64,000 nt of DNA, taken from contig CM039510.1 in the NCBI GenBank assembly GCA_022432975.1, positions 30,430,412-30,494,411 on the forward strand, given 5' to 3'. This DNA is from Begonia masoniana (lineage: Eukaryota; Streptophyta; Magnoliopsida; Cucurbitales; Begoniaceae). A model generated the notes under the pieces. The model ran no database searches, had not been told where the DNA came from, and worked only from the letters and a program-made list of their open reading frames with translations. Below, one piece after another: positions 23,787 to 36,047 of the stretch; the stretch's first letter is position 1; each line of letters opens with the position of its first letter. A program made the translations under genes and the position numbers.

Positions 23787-25504
23787 GTTATCTTGTCGTT
23801 CAGTGACCGAGTCATGTTTTAATTATTTGCGTGAGGAGCACATGTTCACCGGATGATGTCCCCTTATTTCATTGGATGATGTAGGGGGTTCCTTCACCGG
23901 ATGGTATAAACATGGTTTTGTCGTCTAGTGACCGGTAGATGTGGTTTATTCCTCTACCAGTAGATGCAGTCTAAAGGTTTAAGGTTCCCTTCACCAGCCG
24001 ATACGCATTGTTCTGCCCGCCGGCAGATGTGTAATGTTTTCCTTTGCCGAATGAGGCCTAGTGGATCGCGTATGACCTCTTGAGTTAAATTATGTTTCAA
24101 AAAATAAAATAAAATACATTACTAATAATAAATAATGTGTGAGTAATAAGAATTAAATGATTAAGAAAGATATGGATTATGTGACGATCTCTCTGGGGTC
24201 GTTACAGAAGGTGTCACATCTCCCAAGCCTGAAGAAAATTAGTCAGTAAATGAGGATGCTTTGGCAAATAGTAATTCAAAAGCTCTCAATGCTATCTTCA
24301 ATGGTGTTGATCCTATTCAATTCAGACTCATCTCCACATGTGAATAAGCTAAAAGGGTATGGGAGATTCTCCAAACCACCTACGAAGGAACATCAACTGT
24401 AAAGCTGTCCAAAATGCAAATGCTAACTACTAGATTTGAGAATCTGAAGATGCATGAAGATGAGAGTATTGGTGAGTTCAATGCCAAACTATGTGACATA
24501 GCAAATGAGATGTTTGCTCTCGGTGAGATGTTTTCTGAAGAAAAACTTGTGAGAAAAACTCTACAGTCTTTGCCATAACAATTTGCCTATAAAGTCACTG
24601 CCATAGAAGAAGCCAAAGATGTCTCTAAAATGAACTTAGAAGAATTGATGAGATCGCTTAGAAACTTCAATATGAATCTTGGAGGGGACACGGAAACAAA
24701 GAAGGCAAAAGGAGTGGCGCTAAAAACCGAGATACAGAGCTTCAACGAACATAATGAGGATGACTTGGAGGAATCTCTAGCCCTGCTTTCAAAGAATTTT
24801 AGCAGAGTTATGAAGAGATTTTGTAACACCCGGTTCTATCGAACTAATTCTCTATTCTTTTAATTAATGGTACACTTTAAATGACAATAAAAAAGTAAGG
24901 TTAGTGGATGACTAGGCAAGGGCATAAGAGTAATTGAAAATTTAAAAGTGGATAACGTATTTAAGGAAAGAGGTTTAGGTTTAATGCACTGTAGCCGCCA
25001 CTATTCCCTATTTTCTCTCTTTCGGTCTTCAGCTCAAGCATTAGAGCTCTCTAGGCGATTTTTCTACTCGAATCTTCTCCGAACTAGGTGAGCCCTATTT
25101 CGATTTCTTGCTGTACTGGTAGCTATCGATGATTGGAGAGAGTATAAATGTGAGTTTTGTGAATGCCGTATGGGTAAGCTAGTTCGGGTTTTGTGGTAAA
25201 TCGGGAATGTACTATGAACTAAACTTCCAAACTAGTTTCCCTAGATTTCTGGATAGATTAGAATGAAGCTTAGTAGAAATCTGATTAATATTCTGTTTAT
25301 GAATTAGGTGAACAAAACTTCTGAAGTAGTTTGAAACCGAGCATTTCCAGGAGAGCCAGGTAAGTGAATTATGTTTGTGCCTTCGGGCCTACATCACAAA
25401 ACAGTAGGATTATGTTTGCTTGAATGTGTTTGTATGTCATGCATCATATTTTGAAAGTATACGAAAATGAATTTACATGAAATGACGTGATAAGGAATGA
25501 ACAG

Positions 25505-25703
25505 ACTGTAATAGTTATTAAGGGAACTAATCCTCCCCTTAATCGAGAGAGAGGATGTATGGCTTTGGGAGGAGTGATCCAACTCCCAATTTTACAGGGG
25601 GATCTGAACAGTCGTCAAGAGAACTAATCTGCCCCTTAATCGAGAGAGAGAGGATGTATGACTTTGGGAGGAGTGATCCAACTCCCAATTTTACAGGGGG
25701 ATC
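25505..25703 (+). repeat. 97-bp tandem repeat, two copies
   Basis: The unit contains CCCCTTAATCGAGAGAGAG (25,535 and 25,632) and CAACTCCCAATTTTACAGGG. Confidence 0.9.
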
Positions 25704-26398
25704 AGATCAGAAACGAATGCATATGCAACTAAGATGAGAAAGTAGAAACTGCATGTTTAGGAATTTATGTTTCAGCATTTCATTTCGTTACTACTTTTCT
25801 TACTTAGCATTAGGCTAATAGATGAGTTTTGAGATGTAGGTGAAGAAGTGACAGCAGGTGTGTTCTCTGAGTTTGCTGAGAGCTAGGCAGGTTGGAGGGG
25901 TGCATTCATGCATTGATCTGGCAACTGATGGGGCGGTTTAGCTGATGTCAGTAGGTGTGATGCGTAGTCTTCAAGGGTTCCGTTTAAGTATGCAGAGAAT
26001 GTCAGTCACATTGGTAGTTTGTTATTTCCTTCATATTTATGAATTGTGCTTTTCGAGTATGAGAACATGATTTGGTATTAGTCGTAGTTTACTACTCTGG
26101 ATTTTGAAATTTGTGGATTTATATTGTTTTTTTGAAGGGTTTCAGTGAAATACTCAAGTTCTTAGTAGTAAGAGTTATTCATTGTTTAGAGTGTAAATGC
26201 TTGATAAGCTGATATGCTGAGTTGCTGTTTCTGCTGTCTGTCGGAAGACGTTGTCTACCGGTAGATGTTAAATGTGTAAATCGTCTGGCTGACGTCATCG
26301 GATGATGTCTTCAGTAAAAGCCATCGGAAGATGTAGGCAGTAAATTTGTCATTTAGTGATAGGGCGATGTGTTTTGTTTTGTGAGTAAAGACTTTTAT

Positions 26399-26706
26399 CG
26401 TTTTGTGACCGGTGTGAGCTAGACGAATGAATCATCCGGCTTACATCATCGGTAGATGTGTATAATAAGTTTTGTCGTTTTGTGACCGGTGTGAGTTAGA
26501 TGAATGAATCATCCGGCTTACGTCATCGGTAGATGTGTATAATAAGTTTTGTCGTTTTGTGACCGGTGTGAGTTAGATGAATGAATCATCCGGCTTACGT
26601 CATCGGTAGATGTGTATAATAAGTTTTGTCGTTTTGTGACCGGTGTGAGTTAGATGAATGAATCATCCGGTTTACGTCATCGGTAGATGTGTATAATAAG
26701 TTTTGT
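26399..26706 (+). repeat. 77-bp tandem repeat, four copies
   Basis: Units start at 26,399, 26,476, 26,553 and 26,630 (CGTTTTGTGACCGGTGTGAG) and contain CATCGGTAGATGTGTATAAT. They are nearly identical, so the expansion is recent. Confidence 0.94.
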
Positions 26707-28074
26707 CGTTTTGTGATAGGTGGAAGCCTTCAGTTTCTGTTTCCGCCCCTTTTCGTTGACTTTGTTTAGCGGCAGATGTGTTTGGCTCTTACGATTTTCA
26801 AGTTTTCACGCTTAAGTCTTGGTTTCTGTTGGCCGAAATTAATTCTTAATATTTTAATCAGTATTCCCAGAAATTGCCTTACAGTCCTGTTTAATCTCTG
26901 TTTTACTCAAATGATTTTTCTCCCGCTGCAAGTTTTAAGGTTTGAGGTTTCAATAAACATCAAATTTCGACCTTCAAGTGAAATTAAAAAAAAAAAAAAA
27001 AGATTTGTCCAAAATTTCTTACTTATGCATGAGTTTGTGAGTAGCGAACCGGGTTCAGAAAACTCGGGGCGTTACAGATTTGGAAGAAATACTCGCGGTG
27101 TCAGGCACAATGTCACTAACTTCAAAAATAGTTCTTCAAGCAACAAGAAACACAAGGAAGATATTCATGTGTCTGATCAACCATTCAAGAACAAAGGCAT
27201 TAAGTGCAGAGAGTGTGAAGGTTTTGGGTATATACAAGCAGAATGTGCTAACACTTTGAAGAAAAAGAAGAACTCTTTGAACGCGACTTGGAGTGAGGAT
27301 GAGTTAGAGAAGGAAGACGAATTTTAGAGCAACCATGTGATGCTTATTGTTAAGTCAAAACATAAAGAAAATGGTGGTGTTATACACGGTGTCACAGACA
27401 ACTTATCCAATAGTAGTGATGAAGATGAAGAAGCTGTCACAGAAAAAGACCTTATTGGAGAATACAAGTTTCTTCATGAAAAGTGGACTGAACTTGTTAA
27501 AGTAAATCAACATCTACACATCTAGATTAAAAATTTGAGAGATGAGAAGAACAATTTTGAAAATGTTATTGCTGATTTGGAAACCAAATTGAGAACGAGT
27601 CAGGATGAAGTTAATAATCTGACCAATGAGATAAGTCTCATGAAGAAAAATGTTAAAATGTTGAATTCAAGTTCTTCTAAATTGGATGATATTCTAAACA
27701 TCAACAAATCTAGTGTCAATCGGTCTGGACTGGGGTTCAAAGGAGAAAGCTCAGTTTTACAAACTGTAGCCGTGAAGAAAAATCACTCTATACTGAAATT
27801 CGTAAAGGAAAGCTCTGTGTCACAGCCAGTGTCAGCCACAGGATTTGATTACAAAGAGAAGCAAGTCGCAATAAAAACTCCAAGAACCAACAGAAAATCT
27901 AACTTTTGTGACTCCTATCATATTTCCAGCAGTAAAGGTAACAAATATGTTTCTTTGTGTCATTATTACAATCGTCGTGGTCATATTCGTCTTAAATGCT
28001 TCACCTATCTTGCTAACCTAAGATTAGGTACTGTTAGAAATGCTTCTTCTTACAAATTTCCTTATAAAAAATGA

Positions 28075-31000
28075 GTGAAAAAATCAAGTTTGAAGTGTAA
28101 TGTTACACATCTTTCACTAAAGGCAATTGCAGCGAATGCATGGTATTTTGATAGGGGATGTTCTAGGCACATGGCAGGTGAAGAGAAATATTTGAAGGAC
28201 ATCATACCTGAAACCGTGAGAAAAGTAACATTCGACAACGGTGTCTCAACGCATGTCATTGGAAGGGGAACGCTAAATGTTCCTGGTCTACCAAAGTTGA
28301 GTAATGTTCTTTTGGTGGATGGTCTGAAATCTAATCTAATCAGTATTAGTCAGCTGTGCGATCAAGATCTGAATGTGCAATTCACATGTAAAAAATGTGT
28401 GGTGTCCGATCAAAACAACAAGTATGTTATAGAAGGAGTTAGATCTTCAGATAATTGCTACCTCATTTCTTCCTCATCTACCTGCTTTTGATCGAGTATG
28501 GAAGACACTATTTTATGCAATAGAAAGTTAGGACATGTTAATTTTAGAATACTGGAAAAGATTGTTTCAAAAGGTGTTGTCCGGGGAATTCCCATATTGA
28601 AGTTTGATGAAGACAAATTATGTGGACCATGTCAAATTAGAAAGCAAACCAAGGTGTCACACCCGGTGTCACAGTCATCTACAACTACCCGTGTGCTTGA
28701 ATTGCTCCACATAGATTTAATTGGGCCAATGCCTGTTGAAAGTATTGGAGGAAAAGGGTATGTCTTCGTTACTGTTGATGATTTCTCACGCTATACATGG
28801 GTGGAGTTTTTTAGAGAAAAGTCTAACACTTTCAAAGTTTTCAAATCAATGTGTACTCGACTCCAACGTGAAAAAGATTGTGTCATCATGAAAATTATTC
28901 GCATCCGTAGTGACCATGGGAGAGAGTTTGAAAATTCTAAATTCTCGGATTTCTGTAAACATCTAAGAATTACTCATGAATTCTCGACACCTAAGACTCC
29001 TTAACAAAATGGAGTCGTTGAAAGAAAGAACCATACATTGACAGAGATGACTCGAGTAATGTTACATGAAAGGGATGTTCTTAAAAAATTCTGGGCTGAA
29101 GCTATGAACACTGCTTGTTATACCATAAATCAGGTGTATCTCCGTGGCAAAACTTCTATGACACTCTATGAGATATGAAAATGGGGAAACTTGATCCTAA
29201 GAGTGATGATGCCATTTTTCTCGGTTATGCTACAAATAGCCATGCTTATCGAGTTTACAACAAAAGAACTCGAACTGTCATCGAATCTGTGAATGTTCAA
29301 GTAGACGACTCTCTGGATACAACATAGAATCCAAAAGAAAATACGAATCAGATTTCAAAATAATGAAGGTACTAGTTTCCATCCGGTGTCATAGATGGTG
29401 TCTCAGGAGGTGTCACAGATCAGACTGTGACAATTAATGAAGTGGAGGTGACTACCTCTCATAACAGACAACCATCCACACGTATTCAGAAGAATCATCC
29501 TGCAGATGAGGAGGTTATTGGTGGTCTGAATGATGGTATTCAAACCAGAGATAAGTCGAGAGTAAATTATCAAGAAATGATTCAAATGGCCTGTTTTACG
29601 TCAACTATCGTTCCCAAAAATGTGAAAAAAGCATTGCTAGATGAATATTGGATAGGAGCTATGCAAGAAGAACTCAGTCAATTTTCTCGAAATCAAGTTT
29701 GAGACTTAGTACCGTGTCCTTCCGATGTGAATGTTATTCGTATTAAATGGATATATAAGAACAAGAGCGATGAGAATGGCAACATCACTCGCAACAAAGC
29801 TTGGATAGTTGCACAAGGGTACTAACAGATTGAAGGAATTAATTTTGACGAAACATTTGCATCGGGTGCTCGTCTTGAATCCATTCGTCTATCATTGGCT
29901 ATTGCATGTGTTATGCGATTCAATTTGTATCAAATGGATGTGAAGAGTGCATTTTTGAACGGTTTTCTTAATGAGGAAGCATATGTTGCTCAACCGAAGG
30001 GTTTTGAAGACCCTCATCATCCCTAGTATGTCTATAAATTGAAGAAGGCGTTATATGGGCTTAAACAAGCCCTTCGTGCATGGTATGAACGACTCACGCA
30101 ATATTTATTAACCAAGGGATATGAACGAGGGGGAGTAGATAAAACCCTTTTCGTTCGCCATGACAAATGTCAGTTTTTACTCGCTCAAATTTATGTTGAT
30201 GACATAGTGTTTGACTCAGTGTCACAGGTATTGGTGGATGAATTTGTAGCTCAAATGATTGGAGAATTCGAGATGAGTATGGTAGGAGAACTCAATTATT
30301 TTCTTGAACTCCAAATTCAGCAAGAAAAGAATGATATCTTTATTTCTCAAGCCAAATATACCAAGAATTTATTGAAAAAGTTTAAGTTCGAGAATGCACA
30401 ACCTAGTAGAACACCGATTGAGACACATGAGAAACTCTCTAAAGATGAAAAGGGAATTGTTGTTGATCCACATTTATATAGAAGTATGATTGAAAGTCTC
30501 TTACATCTAACTGCTAGCTGACCGAATATTTGTTATAGCGTGGGCTTATGTGCTCGATTTCAAGCAAATTCGTAGGAGTTACACCTATTTTCAGTAAAAC
30601 GGATTCTCAAATATATTAGCAGAACAACTGACTATAGTATATGGTATTCATTGAAATCTAATGCAAATCTTGTAGGTTATTGTGATCCTGACTAGGCAGG
30701 AAGTTCTGATGATAAAAAAAGCATTTCTGGTGGATGTTTTTATGTGGGACACAACTTGATGTCATGGTTCATCAAGAAACAAAATTCTATTTCTCTGTCT
30801 ATTGCCGAGACAGAATATATTGCAGCAGGTAGAAGTTGCACTCAGTTTCTTTGGATGAAACAAATGATGAAAGACTACGGTGTCACACAGGATGTCATGA
30901 CACTCTATTGTGATAATTTAAGTGTTATCAACGTTTCTAAAAATCCTGTTCAGTATTCTCAGACAAAGCATATTGATATACGACATCATTTTATTCGATC

Positions 31001-31133
31001 TCATGTGGAGGATAAAATTATTAATTTGGAGCATGTGGTGACCGAAAAACAAATTGCCTATATTTTCATCAAGGCATTGGATGGTGTAAGGTTTGAAGAG
31101 CTGAAGTCTGCCTTAGGCCTCTGTGTTATGTAA
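28075..31133 (+). pseudogene. Pol region (protease, integrase, RT, RNase H) of the Sirevirus-like element
   Basis: Protease: WYFDRGCSRHMAG near 28,143, where the active-site DSG is DRG, so it should be inactive. Integrase: LGHVNFRILEKI with CGPCQIRK (HHCC finger), HIDLIGPMP and IRSDHGREFEN carry the first two catalytic acids; the third lies after a stop at 29,002-29,004, in NGVVERKNHTL. A deletion follows near 29,170, then GKLDPKSDDAIFLGYATNSH in another frame. RT from about 29,640: INFDETFA, LNGFLNEEAYVAQP, ALYGLKQALRAWYERL and the intact YVDD (30,194-30,205). RNase H to 31,133: IAETEYIAAGRS, QTKHIDIRHHFIR. Stops and shifts occur throughout; the frame changes between integrase and RT. Confidence 0.92.
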
Positions 31134-31628
31134 GTTGTTCATTATTTCCATTTAATTTAAAAAAAAAAATGCCAGTTGCTTTAGGCGTTTGTTTTTTTAT
31201 TTTTGGGCAATCTACTATGTATTTGCTCACCCTCTGCAGAAAGTGATCCTTCTTGATATTATTCTATGGAACAACATCGTGTGTGACATGAGAAATTCTT
31301 TTATCCTTATGAAAATCAGAAGTTTATATTCGATGAAGATTTGAACAATATTATTTTATTGGGTTTATTTCCTATCTTGCAGAGATTAGAATTATTTTTG
31401 AAAGAATACATGAGAGATTAGATGATTTATGGAAATTATGTAGATTTTTGGATTTATTTTCCAAAAATTTCCTACAAATCTGAGATTTTTATTATTTTTG
31501 GGATTTGATAGTTCTTTATGAGAGGTGGTTGATATATTTCAAACTTAAAGGATTTTCAGAATACTCGTGCTCCTCTTCTTCTTCTTCTACAATCGGCAAT
31601 CTAGGGTTTTCTACTGCTTTTCTTCGCG

Positions 31629-33391
31629 ATGGTTATTATTGAAGAAGTTTCCGAAGACCAGTTCACAGGCAATGTCCCAGAGCCTGTCTCAGATAAGTTG
31701 CTGAGCTCAGAGTCGGCAATGGTGATATATTCTTCGCCTTCACCGTCGACAAATCCTGTTGTTTTTGAAAGTGAAACTTCAAAAATTACAGAAGATGCTG
31801 TTCCCATCCGATAGGTAGACTCTTCGGGGATTAAACAGAAATTTCAAAAATCAAGTGGAGATATATTTAAAACAAGTTTAGTGCCTCCCAAGGCCCCTAA
31901 AGGATCCAAACTCACTCTGGCTTCAAAAAGAAAAAAGTCGAGAGTCGAAAAAGTAACTTCTTCTGATAGTTCCTATTTGCAAGAAGAAGTCATTAAACTT
32001 GATACATATAATGAGGACGAAATCATTGAAACATCATTAAAGGAATCGACTAAGAACCTTCGGTCGATTTCCAGAAGAAAATCCTCAAGGTTATCTGCTT
32101 CCAAGTCTCCTAAGTCCTCTACACTCTAATCCTCAAAGCCCTCTGCTCCAAAATCCTCAAAACCCTCTGCTCCAAAATTGTCAAAGCCCTCTGTTTCAAA
32201 AAATCAAAAGCCTACTACTGTCAAGACCCCACAATCAAGTCCCTCCAAAACTCTTAAATTCGAAAGGCAGAAGTTCAGAATAAGTCCAACAATAAAAGAC
32301 TCTACTCGCTCCAAAACTACAACTCGGGATGAGTCAAGTACCAACACCAGTAAGTTTTCTGATCAATGTTATGTAGAAGATTTTAAATCCATACTACATG
32401 CTAGCCGTTGGGCTAATTTTTCAAAAAGAAATATATGGTCTGAAAGGAATATACATGAAGGTGATTTTACTCAGTGTGAGGCCATAGTATACCATCTTAT
32501 GAATTTAGGAATGGAGAAAACTTTCAGAGGCATAAAGTCATTCGTTTGGAAAATTATTCAGGAATTTTACTGCAATTTGGATTCAAATGTAAAAAATTCT
32601 ACTCATCCCAGTTATGGTCATGTATTTGTTCATGGACATATCTTTAACTTTTCTCCTTCTATTATTAATGAGTATTTGTGCATCAATATGTCTGATTCTA
32701 AAGAATTTGTGCCTGATCATAACAATATTATTTTCGATGTCACTGGGGGTGTCATACAAATCTGGCCCTATAGAAAAGATTTTCCAGCTTCACAGCTCAC
32801 AGTAAACTATGAAATTCTTCATAAGATTGCCATGAGAAACCTGATACCTACATCCCATGGGACTGGGGTGAATAAGACAATGGCTACTTTGTTGTTTGAA
32901 ATTGGAAATTCTATTGCTATTGATTTTGGAAAACATTTATTTGATCAAATTATGAAGCATGAGGATGACAAAAATGAAAGGTTAGCTCTTCCATTTCCTT
33001 GTCTTATATATGATATTTTGTCTTATCAACAATCTATTATAAGAGAGAGTGAAGTGTTGTATGTGGACAAAGAAGAAATCCGTATTAGCTACAAACTTCG
33101 AATGGGGGAGCATATAAATGATCTTGAATGATTTGTAGAAGGTCTGTCTATCTCTGCACCAAGAACCGACTTGAGAAACAAAAGTCTATAATTGTTGAAC
33201 TACTAAATGATATCTACAAGAAAAATCCTCACATGGATGCCTCAGATCCAAATGACAAGTCGGCTAAAGAAGCAGGTACATCTGTTGTTTCACCTGGTGT
33301 CATAGAAAGTGTGTCAGAAAATGTTCTAGAGAATGTTGATGATTCGAATTCTACAAGTGGGATGGTTACTTCAAATGATTCCATTCATTGA
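31629..33391 (+). pseudogene. Envelope-like third ORF of the Sirevirus-like element
   Basis: Starting at the ATG at 31,629, one frame runs to 33,131, broken only by a TAG at 31,812-31,814 and a TAA at 32,127-32,129; a further piece lies in another frame at 33,128-33,391. The first third is Ser/Lys-rich and low-complexity (repeated SKPSAPKS units). The second part (32,350-33,131) is a compact domain: VHGHIFNFSPSIINEYLC, TGGVIQIWP, LHKIAMRNLIPTSHG. From memory this resembles the proteins annotated as envelope-like that follow pol in some Sireviruses. I see no convincing signal peptide or transmembrane segment, so a true envelope role is unproven. It sits about 500 bp after RNase H and 350 bp before the polypurine tract. 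Confidence 0.8.
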
Positions 33392-33731
33392 GTATTACTG
33401 AACTTCTTTTATTTTTGGTTTCTCAATATTTTCTCTATTGATGATATATTGCCTATGGATATTTTATCTATGGAAGATCTGTTGCATCTGGATAATATAT
33501 TTTTCGTGATTTGGTTATCTCTCTATGGTGCTTACATGTGCTTATATGGTAATTATGGTGCTTATATAGTGATTATGGTGATTATGTGGTGATTGATATT
33601 CTCTTTTATATCTTTTTGTGGAAAAAAGAAGGAGTATTTTGATGTATTTTTTATGTTGTTTTGAAGCCACCATTCAGGGAGAGTTAATTCAGAGGGAGTT
33701 ATTGGCTTTATTAATTTTGCCAAAAAATGCC

Positions 33732-33743
33732 AAATGGGGAGAT
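33732..33743 (+). other. Polypurine tract of the Sirevirus-like element
   Basis: AAATGGGGAGAT directly precedes the 3' LTR start TGTAAATG. Confidence 0.85.
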
Positions 33744-34970
33744 TGTAAATGAAAATTGCAAATATGTTGGCATTAATTTTTTGGTAAATTACATTTATGA
33801 TAATAATATTTTATTCTATTATTTTTCAAATTAGTAGTTTATTTCTTGGTAATCAAGAAATAATCTATTCAAATTATTGGATGGATGAATATTGGAAATC
33901 AAGAAGATTGGTAAAAGTAAAAATAAAGAAACATGAGGATTAAAGAAAGTTGTTGAAAAATCTAAAGGCATTAGCTTTTTGGAAAACTTTGTTTTGGAAG
34001 GCCGATTTGAAAACGATTTGATGAATTATATCGGGCCTTCTGATTACATCAATTAGAGGATACTTTCCTATGTCTTTGGGATCCATATCCAAGTAGTTGG
34101 CGGTACTTTCCTAAAATATCACACGAGGTGTCACGCAACCGATTTAGTGAGATTTGGTTCTTATTCCTTGCGGCGCTGAATCTCGATTTGATATTTGGTT
34201 AAACCTCAGATAAGGCAGTTACCAATTATATTTAAGATTTTGTTTTCTAAGGAAGTGACTGACGGATTTTTTCTGATTGGAAGGAGATTTCTTCATCGTT
34301 GAGCAGTCGCCATTCTTTCTCTCCCAATGCTTCTGCGTATGGGTTTGTGATTGTTCATTCAGTTTTTGAATGATTATTTTACACACTCTACTTATGTTGT
34401 GGATTTCATCGATTATTCGAGTGTGTTGATTTATTACGTCCGAAGACAACGACCTGATGTTACAGACGGTGTCATAGGAGGTAATCTTCTTTATTCTTCA
34501 TTGAAGCTCAGTCTCGGGAGGAGGCTGCATTGCAACTCGGGAAGAGTTTTTTTATTGACAAGGGGAGCTTGTCATTTTGATCATGGGGAAGAGGATCTTG
34601 CCATACACGGATTCTCAGAGGAGTTATCAACAACAAGGGGATCTTGTTGCTTTTAGATCTCGGGACAGATCGATCTTAAGTCGAGGGGAGCTTGCAAAAA
34701 TAGTTTCATTGAGGAAGTTAGGAAGTGACGACGACAAAGATAAGAGAGAGTCTTTATTTGTTTAAGTCCATTTGTCTTGTAACTTTGTGAACTCATGAAA
34801 TGTTTTTATATCTAAGCGTGACCTCGCAGACGTAGGCGAATTGCCAAACTGCGTTACCAACCTCCAGTCTCTTTAATTTTTGTATATTTATAATTTTCCA
34901 TTATTGCATTAATTATCGGTGTCACATGAAACACTCTGTGTGACATCGCATAACTGATCTTAATCTTTCA
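33744..34970 (+). repeat. 3' LTR of the Sirevirus-like element (1,227 bp)
   Basis: Partner of 20,186-21,407, with many single-base differences and small indels. It is followed by the duplicated GATTG. Confidence 0.93.
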
Positions 34971-34975
34971 GATTG

Positions 34976-36040
34976 TGATATCGATAAATAGGAATTTGTT
35001 AATATGCAGGGAATATTATTAGATTGATCAATCATACATAGATGAGAATAATAGTTTCAGAATGGATAAAACATAAGTGGAAGAACAGAAAGACATCCTA
35101 AATCTACTTTAAAGACAATTAAACAAAAGGGTTTCCTTTTATGGTTAGCACAACTACATTTTTGTTTAGAAATAGAAAACTACATAAAAACGAACTCATT
35201 ATATCTGAGCTAACCTGCATTTATCTTCTGATTGTTGCACCTAAATTGGACACCCAACCTTTGGGGTTGGATTTGGTGTCAATGCCAAGATTTCGTCTTC
35301 AACATCGTTACGATCATGGAGTTCTTGTTCTTCGTTCCATTCTTAGGTGGTTCTCAGAGTCTTCTTCCTTAGACTCTATTTCTCAAGGATTAGAGAGTTC
35401 TCACCTTTCAAAATTGATAATAGGGATCAAAGAGTTTGATAGACTTCTAATGAATTTACTTACTCTAGAAGAAAAGAAATAGAGAAAGGTGCCATTAATT
35501 TAATAATGGGGGAAGGAAAAAAGTTTGAAAATAATTGTAGCAAGAAGAAAGGATACCATTAATATTTTTGTGGGACACAACAACTGTAGCAATTATGAAT
35601 TTTAGGATTCTCTGGAAGAATTTATTTAAAAGAGAAGAAGATGGTGTTGAAGGATCATCAAAAGTGTTTTATGTAAGTAGTGTTCTAGGAGAGAGTTAAT
35701 ATATACGTCGAATGTTTGCTATATCGTTGTAATTTTGTTTTTCAGTTTCATAGTTATTGTTTTATTTTAATTAAATTTTCAGGTTTCTATGATCTAATTG
35801 CGTAAGAAATTCCAAAGATTTATAACCTAGAGGAAAGAATAGTTGCTATACTTGAAAGGTCGGATGCCATTGCTATTTTAAATTAAATTTTCAGGTTTCT
35901 ATGATCTAATTGCTTACGAATAGTTGCTATTCTTTTTTCCACAAGACAGCTCAAACAAAAACTAAATGAGAATTTGACCATTGATGTAATGCATGGAGAA
36001 TACCGAGGAACTCCCTGTGGTGGGGAAAGCTGCACTTGGA
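34976..36040. other. Intergenic tract without recognised gene
   Basis: A 113-codon plus-strand frame at 35,141-35,482 has no recognisable domain and is not called. A 38-bp stretch (TTTTCAGGTTTCTATGATCT) occurs at about 35,775 and again at 35,889, flanking about 70 bp of unrelated sequence. Confidence 0.45.
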
Positions 36041-36047
36041 TGCTCGA

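Larger units (their letters stand above)
21648..24206 (+). mobile_element. Solo LTR (2,559 bp), TGTAACACCC family, inserted in copia gag
   Basis: Starts TGTAACACCC, ends GGGTCGTTACA, flanked by GAAGG (21,643-21,647 and 24,207-24,211). Shared internal landmarks are a donor-like CCAGGTAAGTGAA near 22,346, a block of CCTACATCA (22,383), and TAAGCATTAGGCTTATAG with GATGTAGGTGAAG (22,988-23,027). It holds one TGACGTCA at 23,459 and two tandem repeats. No coding frame. Confidence 0.95.
24822..27076 (+). mobile_element. Solo LTR (2,255 bp), TGTAACACCC family, second insertion in copia gag
   Basis: Starts TGTAACACCC, ends GGGGCGTTACA, flanked by GATTT (24,817-24,821 and 27,077-27,081). It has the same landmarks as the first insertion (CCAGGTAAGTGAA near 25,357; TTAGGCTAATAG then GATGTAGGTGAAG near 25,810-25,846) but differs strongly in its repeats, so it is a separate, diverged member. 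One TGACGTCA at 26,290. Confidence 0.95.
21478..28073 (+). pseudogene. Gag region of the Sirevirus-like element, split twice
   Basis: The start is the ATG at 21,478 (MDSMKEGGSTM; the longer open frame from 21,451 begins with GTG). The copia gag opening PLLDESNYTYWKARMRAF follows. Gag stops at 21,647 where the first LTR enters, resumes at 24,207 (SKALNAIFNGVDP), is cut again at 24,821 and resumes at 27,082 (GRNTRGVRHN). A zinc knuckle CRECEGFGYIQAEC (about 27,210) has Tyr for the essential His, and a later one, CHYYNRRGHIRLKC (about 27,960), has Tyr for the second Cys. A coiled-coil-like stretch lies between (27,535-27,660). In-frame stops include those near 24,240, 24,344, 24,576, 27,326, 27,523 and 28,072. 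Long gag with a coiled coil is typical of Sireviruses. Confidence 0.88.
20186..34970 (+). mobile_element. Complete, inactive Sirevirus-like Ty1/copia element with two nested LTR insertions
   Basis: LTRs at 20,186-21,407 and 33,744-34,970 both begin TGTAAATG and end TAATCTTTCA. The flanking 5-mer is GATTG on both sides (20,181-20,185 and 34,971-34,975). The primer site is at 21,410-21,421 and the polypurine tract AAATGGGGAGAT at 33,732-33,743. Domain order gag, protease, integrase, RT, RNase H is that of copia, and a further envelope-like frame follows pol, as in Sireviruses. Removing the nested LTRs (21,648-24,206 and 24,822-27,076) leaves about 10 kb. The two LTRs differ at many positions and all frames carry stops, so the insertion is old. 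Confidence 0.95.

Noticed and set aside
35141..35482. 113-codon frame
   Set aside because: It has no recognisable domain, promoter or neighbouring exon and is flanked by transposon debris; it cannot be supported.
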